In this document: one piece after another, positions 10,830 to 20,949 of the stretch | How positions within the stretch are numbered: position 1 is the stretch's first letter | Layout of the letters: every line of letters begins with the position of its first letter | Assembly (NCBI GenBank): GCA_025200525.1 | Contig: CM045768.1 | Location: forward strand, 46,037,022-46,101,021 | From: Camellia lanceoleosa | Taxonomy: Eukaryota > Streptophyta > Magnoliopsida > Ericales > Theaceae | Length of the DNA stretch: 64,000 bases | Direction of reading: 5' to 3' | Translations under genes and position numbers: made by a program | Notes under the pieces: model-generated | Told to the model about the DNA's origin: nothing | The model's input: only the letters and a program-made list of their open reading frames with translations | Database searches by the model: none

Positions 10830-12279
10830 AAAGCATCAGCGAAATGGAAGAGGAGTTCGAGGCCAATATGGTGCAGCTGCACGCCAACCTTGGGCAAACC
10901 ATAGCACGAGCTTCTGAATTTGTTCACCCATATCATCATCCTAGCACTGCTGGGAGATTTGACGGAATTCTTTGTTGGAGTCCTTGATCCCGTAGACTGC
11001 AATCACCATGCTTTCTATACTCTCTTTAGTAGCTTCAATGACTCAAGCTTGCTGCAACTTCATGCGATCAATGTCATTCTGCATTTTAGTCTGTTGAGAG
11101 ATAAGTTGTAGAACCAAGGAGGCCAACTCATCCTCCTTTTGTTCCAAAGCAGAGGATGATGAGGCAGGGATAGAGTGAGAGGATGATAGAATGTCTGAGG
11201 CAGGGATAGATTAGGAATCTAGGTTTAGATTGTTAAGACTTGAATTGATTGAAGCAATCTCATCCAACAAGGGACCTTGAACCATGAAATCAAGATGGTC
11301 ATTTTTTTTTTAGAGAGATGAAAGGTCAGAATGAGGTGGTAGAGTAAAAAGACTAGGGGTAGAGAAAGGAAGGGTAGGATTGGGAAGGAAAGAGCTAGGG
11401 GTAGAGAGACTAGGGAAAGAACCAATTTTCTTGGTCTTGGTCCAGATGTTGTTGATCAGAGAATATCCCATATTTCTCAGAGTTTCGGCCCTCATAACAA
11501 AAGGGTTCTCGAGGGACTTTTTCTTCTCCCTTAAGATCAATTTTGAAGTGTTTGAAAATCTTTTGAAAATTATTCCATAAGGAAGGGTTTGATTATTTTG
11601 TTTATGAGCATTTTTGATATAGTGAACAACCAAAAAATCGAAATCAGTAAGAAAATCAATGGATAGAGCCCAAATGAGGTAAATGTGGCCATAGGTGATG
11701 GCACCAAAGCGGCAGGAGCGTGGAATAATGTTGTGAGTAATGATGTGATGTAACAACCTCATTTCAAGGGAAAGGTCTTTCCTAGAGACAGCGATATGAT
11801 CAGTTAAATCAGGGTTATTGGTGAGAAATCGAAGATCAATAAGATGAGATTATTGGGGTGGTTTGAGAGTGATTGATGGGTTGACCCTATGTCCATCGTT
11901 GGATTTTCAGAATGAAGTTAATGATAGAGGGTGTCAAGGTGAAAGAAACACCTTTAACAAAGTAGTCGAGGGTATGACGAGATGTTTCCTCATCATATGA
12001 AAGATTTGAAAAAAAACTCTCATCAAAGAGTTTTAAAAGTGAAGACCATTTTTTATTTTCAAACCATCATTTGACAGGAATGGAATATTTTTGGAAGAAT
12101 GCAATGTTTATTGTGCGACCAGAGATTACCTTTCGTAGATTGAAGTCCTTGTTGAAAGCAGATATGCACTTAGGGTTCTTGAAACGAAGCACAGAAGGTG
12201 AAGTAGCGACGGCGGTGGAGAAGGACGAGGAGCGTGGTCGCTTCCGTGTGGGTGCAAGAAGAGGGGCTTGAGAATCCAT
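10830..12279 (-). pseudogene. Degraded post-pol ORF of the Copia element (env-like position)
   Basis: Reading leftwards from an ATG at 12279, the minus strand opens with MDSQAPLLAPTRKRPRSSS. The first 71 codons are open to a stop near 12065, after which coding-like segments continue through several stops and frameshifts to about 10830. Position between pol and the 3' LTR is where SIRE/Maximus-type Copia elements carry an extra, so-called env-like ORF. I see no credible signal peptide or fusion segment, so the label is positional only. The early part resembles the plant-transposon-type ORF seen at 51.4 and 43.3 kb in composition but not obviously in sequence. Confidence 0.5.
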
Positions 12280-12300
12280 AGAGAGGAAGAATAGAGATCG

Positions 12301-12327
12301 TGAGAGAGAGAGAGAGAGAGAGAGAGA
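12301..12327 (+). repeat. GA microsatellite upstream of the post-pol ORF
   Basis: A (GA)n tract (CT on the coding minus strand) lies just upstream of the start codon of the degraded post-pol ORF, resembling a leader sequence. Confidence 0.7.
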
Positions 12328-12427
12328 AAAGAGGACCGAAATGTGAATCAATAGAGAGAGTCGCCAGAAAAGGAAAAGGGACTAGGGCTAGATTTTGGGA
12401 GGTGTCGCAAGAGAAAATAGAAAGGTC

Positions 12428-12755
12428 GCAGGGTGTTTAAATACCCTTGAGAAGGTGTTGACCCTTGTGAAGAGAGGGGTCGACCCTTCGAATTTGAAGG
12501 ACCACGCGGCAAAAACCTTACCTAATAAGTAGGTGTCGACCCTTAAAGAAAGGGGGGTCGACACTAAAAAGTAGTGTTCTCAAACACAACAAGTGTCGAC
12601 ACCTTCGAAGAGAGGTGTCGACCCTAAAAACCAGTGAACCAAAAACCAACTGGTGTCGACACTTGCAAAGAAGGGTGTCGATCCTTAACAATAAAAAGCA
12701 CAAGGCTGGTTCACAAGGTGTTGACCCTATAGAGCAGGGGGTCGACCCTTAAGGG
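12428..12755. repeat. Second GTCGACCC array, between pol and the post-pol ORF
   Basis: About twelve copies of GTGTCGACCCTT or its relatives occur here in both orientations, paired as near-inverted sets (for example GGTGTCGACCC facing GGGGTCGACAC). The array sits between the end of pol and the start of the post-pol ORF and matches the array inside the LTR. It could mark an internal promoter or a segment copied from the LTR. Confidence 0.65.
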
Positions 12756-12907
12756 TCCTAGAAAGCAAGAACTAATGTTTTACTCAACAAATTTAGCAAT
12801 AAAGCATAATAACACATAGTTTAACATCACATAAGAATATTTAACATGCCAAGCTCAATTCTAATAAAGTAGAATTGTTCATCATTGAAAGCCTTGGTAA
12901 AGATATT

Positions 12908-14488
12908 TGTCACGACCCAAACCCGCCCCAAAAAGTTTGGTATCGTAATCGGCCAGTAATCCTAGATTACCACAGGCCTTCCTATACAAAACATAAATAA
13001 TCAGGGCTCGCGGAAGCGAAAACAAATACAAATAGTCCAAAGAGCTGCGCATTTATATGAACGTACATTTACATGTCAAAAATGTTAATTTACCCACCTA
13101 CTATACATAACATGTAACCAAAAGATCATACATAAACATAGGCTCATGTCACAGCTATACAACCAAAAACAAAGCTCGTACGGCCTTCCAGGCCTAGCCC
13201 CAACTTAGAGGCACTCAAACACTGGTAGGCTTCAAAACGGTGGCTCGGTACAAGACCCCGCCTAGGCTTGACTCCCAGAATGCTCACCTATAAATACATA
13301 AATACAAACAATGAGCTAAAGCTCAGCAAGTAACATTAACGTAAAGAGGTTAGTGAATGAACTCCAACTTTTCATAAATCCGTAATAAATCAATCATAAT
13401 CATAATCATATCAGAACATACATAATGGCATACTCCACAGAACATAACATTTGTTGTCCAACGACTAGAGTAACCGGTCCCGGACACCGATTAAACACAT
13501 ACCGAGATCTCGTAACTGGTCATAGGCCTGCATTTTCATGCCGTCCCCCATGACTCGCTGATCATGGGCCTACATGTCTATGCCGTCCCCCATGACTTCA
13601 AACTATCCATGGATGCCATACTAGATTCGCAAATAGGACGTTCGTTCACAGAAAACATTATCATTTCAAAATCATACATAACATAGCACTTTGAAACATA
13701 GTTCATAATAACATATCTTTACAGAAATGTTACTCACAGTGGGTTTCCAAAACCGGTTGCACGGTCTTCGAGGTTTGACCTGCAATTATCAACATTATAA
13801 CACATTTCTTCAATACACATTATCATTAAATCACGTAATTCATGCCATTCTATTCTTCCCTTATTTAATTTCATGTTCATGAGATGCCAAATGATGCAAA
13901 TAACATATAAAAATCATGTAATTCAACTTCCCAAAATTTCCTGAATATAGGTCCCCGCTCGAGCGGCAAAACCCCCGCTCGAGCGGACTGTGAACGAAAG
14001 CAGAGATACTGGATGCATGAAATCCCCGCTCGAGCGGCAAAACCCCCGCTCGAGCGGACTGTGAAAATCTGGGTTTTCCAGGTTGCAGATTCAAGCTTCA
14101 AACCGATTTCAACCTTTCCAAACTCATTTTCTGGGCATGTATCTTCGACAATCACTTAATCTCAACTCATTATTCTTTAAACAAAACTCACATGCATCAT
14201 ATATACAAGATCAAACTTGAATCAAAGTAGGAAACCATAATTATGCACATAAAAGCTTCCTTTCTCAAAATCCATGGAGTTCCTCCTCTAATATACCAAA
14301 CATGTAAAGAAACCATGATTCAAAACATGATCTTCATACTATTATGCCATAATCTTGAGTCCAACATGCTAGATGCCAAGGATCAACAATCAATTTCATG
14401 AAAATCTTACCTTAATCACTTAGATAAAGGAGGTTTGCTTGATTTCCCCTTTTCTCTATCTTCTCCTCCCTTGGTTCTTCCTTCTCCC

Positions 14489-14536
<48 letters not shown>

Positions 14537-14890
14537 CTTTCGTCCAGATTTTTCTTCTCTTTTGTTGAGTCAAATAAGATTCATACATCCTTATCTTTAT
14601 CTATATATCTTATATATATAAAATTGTGCCAATTACTTGAGCCAAACATGGCCTAACGAATCAGAAGAAATTCAGTTCTCAATTTATTATCTCAAATGGT
14701 TCTAAAAATTCCCGGTATCACATAGGCGTGTTCAATTTCATTTTCTGAACCCATTATGGTCATCAATTTCAGTCCCGAAGTTGTAATTCCAACAGATATT
14801 TTTCTAATTCAAACAGATCTTCTCCAATTAATTCGTCTGAACACATAATTAATTACTGATAAATATGACACATGTTTTGGGGTCATTACA
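12908..14890 (-). mobile_element. Solo LTR, 1983 bp, of a chromovirus-type Gypsy family
   Basis: The plus-strand ends are TGTCACGACCCAAACCCGCC and GGGGTCATTACA. A perfect 5-bp duplication, ATATT, flanks it at 12903-12907 and 14891-14895. Its start matches the inverted U5 end of the Gypsy element at 43353, so it is a related family lying in reverse orientation. It interrupts the Copia RNase H ORF: the frame reads ...QQLANI up to the right edge and continues with FTKAFNDEQFYF at 12902. It contains four perfect CCGCTCGAGCGG palindromes (13955, 13975, 14026, 14046) and a CT microsatellite (14494-14537). No coding sequence. Confidence 0.9.
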
Positions 14891-17800
14891 ATATTAGCCA
14901 ATTGTTGGCTTATAGACACAAATTTGAGTTCCATATCACCTTTAAGTACATGATCTCGTAGAAAGTGATGTCTTATTTCAATATGTTTAGTGTGTGAGTG
15001 TTGTATTGGATTTTTTGAAAGATTAATGACACTAGTATTATCGAATTTAATAGGAATGTGATCAAAGTGAAATCCAAAATCAAGAAGTTGTTGTTTCATC
15101 CAAAGCATTTGAGCACAAATAACCGCCGCATGAATATATTCTCGCTCAGGGGTTGATAAAGCAACATAATTTTGTTTTTTTGCAAAACCATGAAGTAAGT
15201 GAATTTCTGAGAAAATGACAAGTGCCACTAGTGCTCTTACAGTCAAGTCTACATCCTGCAAAGTCGGCATTCGAGTAACCATAAAGGTCAAAAACATTTG
15301 TTTTAGGGTACCAAAAACCCAAAAGTGGAGTACCAACTAGATATCTAAAAATGTGTTTTACTGCGGTGACGTGTGATTCTTTTGGAGCCGATTGAAAATG
15401 TGAAATCAAACACACACTAAACATGATATCGGGCCTACTAGCAATTAGATAGAGTAAGGAACCAATCATACCTCGCATATTTCTTTTCGTCTACCGGTTT
15501 ACCTTGCTCATCTTTGCGATTTTAATTGATGTGCTCATAGGAATTGCTACAGATTTGGATAAGTCTATTTCAAATCTTTTGAGGAGATCCTTGATATATT
15601 TGGTTTGAGATAAATGGATTCCATCTTGGGTTTATTTTATTTGTAATCCAAGAAAGTATGTCAACTCTCCCATCATACTCATTTTAAATTCTTTCTGCAT
15701 ATCCTTAGCAAATTCCTCGCACAATGATGCATTAGTAGCTCCGAATATGATATCATCAACATAAATTTGAACAATAAGCATATCATCGTTTGGTTTTTAT
15801 AAAAAGAGTGGTATCAATTTTCCCACGAGAAAAACATTTTTCAATAAGAAAATTGCTTAAGCGTTCATACCAAGCTCTAGGGGCTTGTTTCAAACCATAC
15901 AAAACTTTTGAAAGTTTATAAACGTAGTCCGAGTGTTTGTGATTTTCAAAACGGGGAGGCTGTTCAACATACACTTCCTCCAAAATATACCCATTTAAAA
16001 AGGCACTTTTCACATCCATTTGGTAAAGTTTAAGATTTCTAAAATAGGCAAATGCAAGCAACATGCGAATGGCTTCAAGACGTGCAACGGGTGCAAAAGT
16101 TTCATCAAAATCAATGCCTTCTTCTTGGTTATAACCTTAGGCTACAAGTCTAGCTTTGTTCCTAATAATAACACTGGATTCATCCATTTTGTTTTGAAAA
16201 ACCCATTTTGTTCTAATAATGGAATGATCCTTAGGACGAGGAGTCAAAAACCAAACTTTATTTCTTTTAAAATGATTTAACTCTTCTTGTATAGCAAAAA
16301 TCCAGTTTTCATCGTGTTCAACCTCAGAAAAAGTTTTTGGTTCAATTTGAGAAACAAAAGCTAAATTACCACAAACATTATGAATAGAAGAACGAGTTCT
16401 TACACCTTGTGTGGCATGTCTTATAATGAGATCTTTGGGATATCCATGAGCATACTTCTATTCTTTAGGTAGATCATTTTCCTTCACTGGATGAGCATAC
16501 TCTTTTTGAAGATCTTCCATAGAGACTTCAACATTGGGTTCTGAAGAATGAAGTTTATCATTTTTCGATAAGTAAATGCCTTCAATTCTTTGATTAGAAT
16601 CTGCAATATCATCACTAATAATATTCTTGGAAGCAAAGGAGTTAGATTCATCAAAAGCAACGTGTATAGATTCTTCAACGAGTAAAGTTCTTTTATTAAA
16701 GATACAAAAAGCTTTACTAGAATTTGCATAGCCAAGAAGCGAGCTTCATCATATTTTGCCTTAAATTTCCCAAGATTTTCTTTATTTGTTATTAAGTACA
16801 AAACATTTACAACCAAATGCACGAAAATGACCAATGTTGGGTTTTCTTCCTTTCCACAATTCATATGGCGTTTTCTTAAGTATGGGTCTAATTATGGCAC
16901 AATTAATAACATAACAAGTAATGTTGACGGCTTCCGCCCAAAAATATCTTGGCAAACTATTTTCACAAAGCATAGTCCGAGCCATTTTTTCAAGAAATCT
17001 ATTTTTTCTTTCTACCACACCATTTTGTTGAGGAGTTCGAGGAGCAGAAAAATTATGATCAATGCCATGCTCATTACAAAATAGAATAAACTCATCATTA
17101 TCAAATTCTCTACTATGATCACTTCCAATGCTACAATAGCAAGCCTAAGCATATTTTGAATACATTTACAAAGAGCTGAAAATGCAGAGAAAGTATCACT
17201 TTTGTGTGCCAAGAAAATCACCCAAGTGAATCTAGTATAGTCATCCACACAAACAAAACAATAAGATTTACCACCAAGACTTAAAGTTCTAGAAGGTCCA
17301 AACAAATCAATATGTAACAATTGAAGAGGCCTAAAAGTGGAAATACTATTTTTAAATTTGAAAGAAACTCTTATTTATTTTCCTTGTTGACAAGCATTAC
17401 AAAGTCTATCGTTTTCAAAATCAATTTTTGGTAAGCCAATAACCAAGTCGAGTTTTAAAAGTTTTGAAAGCAAGTCCATATGAGCATGTCCTAGCCTTCT
17501 ATGCCATAACCATCCAAATTCATTTATAGCAGATAAGTACTTAACATCGAGATAAGGAGATAAACTATGCAAATCAAATACATACACATTTTCATGCCTA
17601 TGAACAACAAAAAATACTTCGTTATTTGCAGAATTTTTAATGGTGCAGTGGGATTTTTCAAAAGTGGCATGATTGCCTTTATCACACATTTGACTAATAC
17701 GAAGTAAGTTGTGTTTCAATCCTTCAACGAGCAACATATTTTTGATAATGGGTGAAGAAGTTTTACCAATACTACCTTCACCGATGATCTTTCCCTTACT

Positions 17801-17940
17801 ATTGTCTCTGAAGGTTACATGACCTCCTTCTTTGGATTTAAGGGTTGAGAACATTGCTCTATCGCCGGTCATGTGCCTTGAGTATGCACTATCAAGGTAC
17901 CATCAGTTGTTGCTGGATTTTGACCTAAAGCACACCTGCA
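14891..17940 (-). pseudogene. Copia pol remnant: protease, integrase, reverse transcriptase, RNase H
   Basis: Reading right to left, the domains are a protease strip containing SRHMTGD (near 17880), the GAG-pre-integrase zinc region (HRRLGHAH through CNACQQGK, about 17375-17500), the integrase core with DDYTRFTWV (near 17230) and NGVVERKN-like text near 17010, the reverse transcriptase with LYQMDVKSAFLNGY (near 16020) and active-site YVDD (15752-15763), and RNase H with STPEREYIHAA and KHIEIRHHF (about 14950-15170). Several stops and frameshifts break the reading, notably in the integrase core near 17130 and the reverse transcriptase near 15640 and 15490. The last ~20 codons lie beyond the solo LTR at 12840-12902. 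Confidence 0.85.
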
Positions 17941-19545
17941 AAAATCAGATTTTTGTTGGCCTTTTGGTACCTATTCTTTCTTGGATCCATGAGAGTTAGG
18001 AGTTAAAGTGTTTTTGGGAACTCACTTCGTTTTCATTCTAACAAAGAAGTTTCTCTTGCAGGACATGAAGGAGAGATGTGACCTTTTCTTCCACAATAAT
18101 GACATGGGAGATGAGAATGGTTAGATGATGCATGAACAAAGGTCTTTTGGGGATTTTTTGCTTTTAAAAAAGGTTTAGAATTCAGGGATTCCTTTTCTTG
18201 TGATAAAAATCATTTTCTTTTGACAACTACTTTTAGAATTCAGTTTTTTAAATTCAGCAAGCAATTCATCAAAAGCAATTTGTAATTCATCAAAGGTAAA
18301 AGATTCATCATTTACTTCATTTTCATCTTCAAGTGCCATCAAGCATAGATTTGCGACTTCATTTTTGCCAATATCAGCCTCTGAGTCGCTATCATCACTG
18401 TCTTCTCCCCATGCTGTGATAATAGCTTTCTTTTTGTCCTTGTTGAATTGTTTCTTGAGCTCTGGATATTCCGATTTGTAGTGTCCCGGTTTGTTGCATT
18501 CGTAACAAGTAACTTCAGATTTTTTATGATTTTCTCCTTTTTGAAAATCTTTGTTGAAATCTTTTCTAAATAACTTCCTTACACCTTGTTTCTTTTTTAC
18601 AAATCTTTTGAACCGTTTGGTTCATCTTCCTTCGAAGCATCTTCTTCTTCTTGAGATTTTGAGGTAGACTTGAAAGCTATCCCTTTCTTCTTATTATTGT
18701 CTTCTTCTTTTTTTCTTTCTTGCATGATGATCTCCTGGGTTAGAAGAGATCACATTAACTTATAAAGACTTAATATTGACAAGTCTCTTGCTTCTATCAC
18801 TGTTATAACTTTATTCTCCCAATTTTTTGGCAATGATCGGAGGACGTCTCTAACAATTTCTGCATTAGTATAAGCCTTCCCAAGAGATTTAAGACTGTTT
18901 ATAATATCTGTAAAGCAAGTGAACATTTGGGATATGTTCTCATCAGGTTTCATTTTGAAGAGCTCATAGTTATGAACAAGAAAACTCACTCTAGATTCTT
19001 TGACTTGAGTGGTTCCCTCATGAGTTACAATAAGTTTATCCCAAATTTCTTTCTCCGTTGTACAAGTGCATATTCTGTTAAACTTGGGCCTCGTTTGGGA
19101 ACAGGTTAATTTAGTAACTTTTTGGCTATTTGGCTAAAAAGGTAAGTAAAAAAAACTTGTATGTTTGGGATGACTTTTTGGCTAATTACGAAAAGATGTG
19201 CAAAAAGTAGAGAGAAAAGAGAATCTTTGACTTTTTAGTATGAGTTGTTGGCTTTTTGGCTAATTTAATAACTTTTTGGCTAATTGGCTAAAAAGGTAAG
19301 TCCCCAAACGGGGTCTTAATAACATCAAGTGCACAATACAACATATTAACAGCTTTAGCATTGGATTGAATATCTTTATAATCAGCACTAGTCCACTCAC
19401 TCTCAAGTTTGGGAACTAACAAACCATTTATGGTTTTAGTGGGGACTTGAGGACCATCACAGATAATTTTCCAAAACCTTATAGTCAATAGATTGGATAT
19501 GCATAATCATGCTGGTTTTTCCAATAGTTGAAATTTGTGCCATTG
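17941..19545 (-). pseudogene. Copia gag remnant, interrupted by a MITE
   Basis: From the right, the protein begins within the capsid region (MHIQSIDY near 19490, DGPQVPTKTINGLLVPK near 19450), continues through NMLYCALDVIK, and resumes beyond the MITE with FNRICTCTTEKEIWD. A zinc knuckle near 18500 reads CYECNKPGHYKSEYPE, so the fourth ligand Cys has become Tyr. A 1-nt shift near 19480 (after SIDY) breaks the frame. The expected N-terminal residues of Copia gag are missing because the sequence runs directly into LTR DNA at about 19546. Confidence 0.8.
19086..19314. mobile_element. MITE, 229 bp, inserted in Copia gag
   Basis: The termini GGGCCTCGTTTGGG and CCCAAACGGGGT are inverted repeats. 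CTT flanks it at 19083-19085 and 19315-19317. Deleting the element plus one CTT makes the gag reading frame continuous (VIK then FNR), which proves both the boundaries and the 3-bp duplication. A 3-bp target and a GGGCCTCGTTTGG-type end point to PIF/Harbinger-derived MITEs. Internal repeats of TTTTTGGCTAATT occur in both halves. Confidence 0.9.
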
Positions 19546-19547
19546 GA

Positions 19548-20681
19548 CCATCAAGTTTCACCTAGCTTGTGGATTTTTACAAGGATTTATTTCAATCTGT
19601 TGAGGACCTCCCAACTAAATGCCTCCCTTTACAAGTGTTTCACTCAGAAAATAAGGAACAGTAATAAGAGGTACAACTGTCCTCTTTTACAACTCGAAAG
19701 ATGGCTATGAAAGCGTAAGCTCACAGGTAATTTAAGACTCACTCAGATGTGAAAATGGAAGTACAATGGAGTATATTAAAAGCTCTTAATTGCTCTTGAA
19801 TACTTTAGGTTTGTTGTCTTGAAGAAGTGTGTAATACGAACAAGGAAAGCTTCTTCTTTATAGCATTAATGGCTTCTAACTATTAGAGAGAGGTAGAGAC
19901 ACATATTCTAGTCGTTGGAGCAAATCATGGAAGATATCTTTCAGTTGTGTTTGATCAGAGTATGGAAAAGGTAGACTGTAGACAGGTCTTGGGAAGAAAA
20001 GGATCATTAAATGCACAAGCTTTTCATTTAATGCTCTCCTTCATAAGTCAACTTCTTAGAGAGGATATGGTGCCAAAAGATTTGCTCATGGGTCAGAAAA
20101 AATGACATATTCTGCACATGGATCAGAAAAAGTGGCTGAGAAATGATCTGTGTAAGTTTAGATTTGATTTGGCAAGTGGGATTTTTTAAACCCAGATTTA
20201 CAAGTGTCGACCTTTGTAGATTGGGTGTTGACCCTTTACTTTTTTCTTTTCTCTAAGTTGAGTTCCAAGTGCTCCTAGTGTCAACCCTTATCATTCTTGG
20301 TGTCGACTTTTGCTGTTGGATTACATTTTGAAATTTAGTGTTGACCCTTGTTGTTTTTAGTGTCGACCCTTGCTATCTTGATGTCGACCCGTACTGTTGG
20401 ATTGCATATTAAAATTTAGTGTCGACCTTTGTTATTTTGGCGTCGACCCTTAAACCTGTTTCAAGCATAAATAGAATTTTGCAAACAAGTGCTAATCTCA
20501 TGTTTTGAGGGGTTAAAAACCATGAAAAAACAACACTCTATAATCATAAATCTTCTAGAAATATTAAAGCACAATTTGTATACTATTATTTTGAAAACAT
20601 GAATAATAAAATAAATTCTAAATATTTGTCAATAATCAAAATCAATAAGAATTTTAAAGTGGAATAACCTTGGGGCTAACA
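19548..20681 (-). repeat. 5' LTR of the Copia element, truncated
   Basis: Matches about 8930-10172 of the other LTR in the same orientation, including the GTCGACCC array (20205-20460), and ends at the right with GGGGCTAACA. The ~240 bp that form the U5 side of the other LTR are absent; the sequence passes straight into gag codons. The deletion therefore removed U5, the primer-binding site and the gag start. Confidence 0.85.
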
Positions 20682-20689
20682 TTTTTTTT

Positions 20690-20949
20690 AAGTCGTTAAT
20701 ACTTTTTCAATAACTGCATACATGTCAGGTAAGTCGTTAATTCATATATTTATGGCATGCAAAAATAGGCCGTAAAAAATGTATATTTTCATAACTTACA
20801 AAAATATGTTGTAAAATATTTGTACTTAAGACGACATACATTTCACATCGTAAAATATTATAACTTTACACGACATGCATTAACATGTTGTAATAACTTC
20901 TACTAAAAAAATTTTTAATTCGATTTTTTTATGACATGGAAAAGTATGT
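20690..20949. repeat. Repetitive AT-rich element, left part (continues at 26520)
   Basis: Contains text such as AAAATATGTTGTAAAATATT, TTAAGACGACATACATTTCA and ACACGACATGCATTAACATG, which recurs with scattered changes at 26525-26690. These are two copies of one motif set rich in CGACATG/CATGTCG-like palindromes, now separated by the solo LTRs between them. Probably a non-autonomous element or small tandem repeat that served as the insertion target. Confidence 0.55.

Larger units (their letters stand above)
8687..20681 (-). mobile_element. Decayed Copia LTR retrotransposon, SIRE/Maximus-like
   Basis: The element reads on the minus strand: 5' LTR at the right, then gag, protease, integrase, reverse transcriptase and RNase H (Copia order), a long post-pol region, and the 3' LTR at the left. 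The termini are TGTT...AACA, and TTTTT flanks both sides (8682-8686, 20682-20686), consistent with a 5-bp target duplication although low in complexity. Removing two later insertions (a MITE and a solo LTR) leaves about 9.8 kb. The large size, long post-pol region and AATGGGAGA polypurine tract suggest SIRE/Maximus. Every coding part carries stops or frameshifts, and the U5 end of the 5' LTR plus the PBS is deleted, so it cannot move on its own. Confidence 0.85.
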
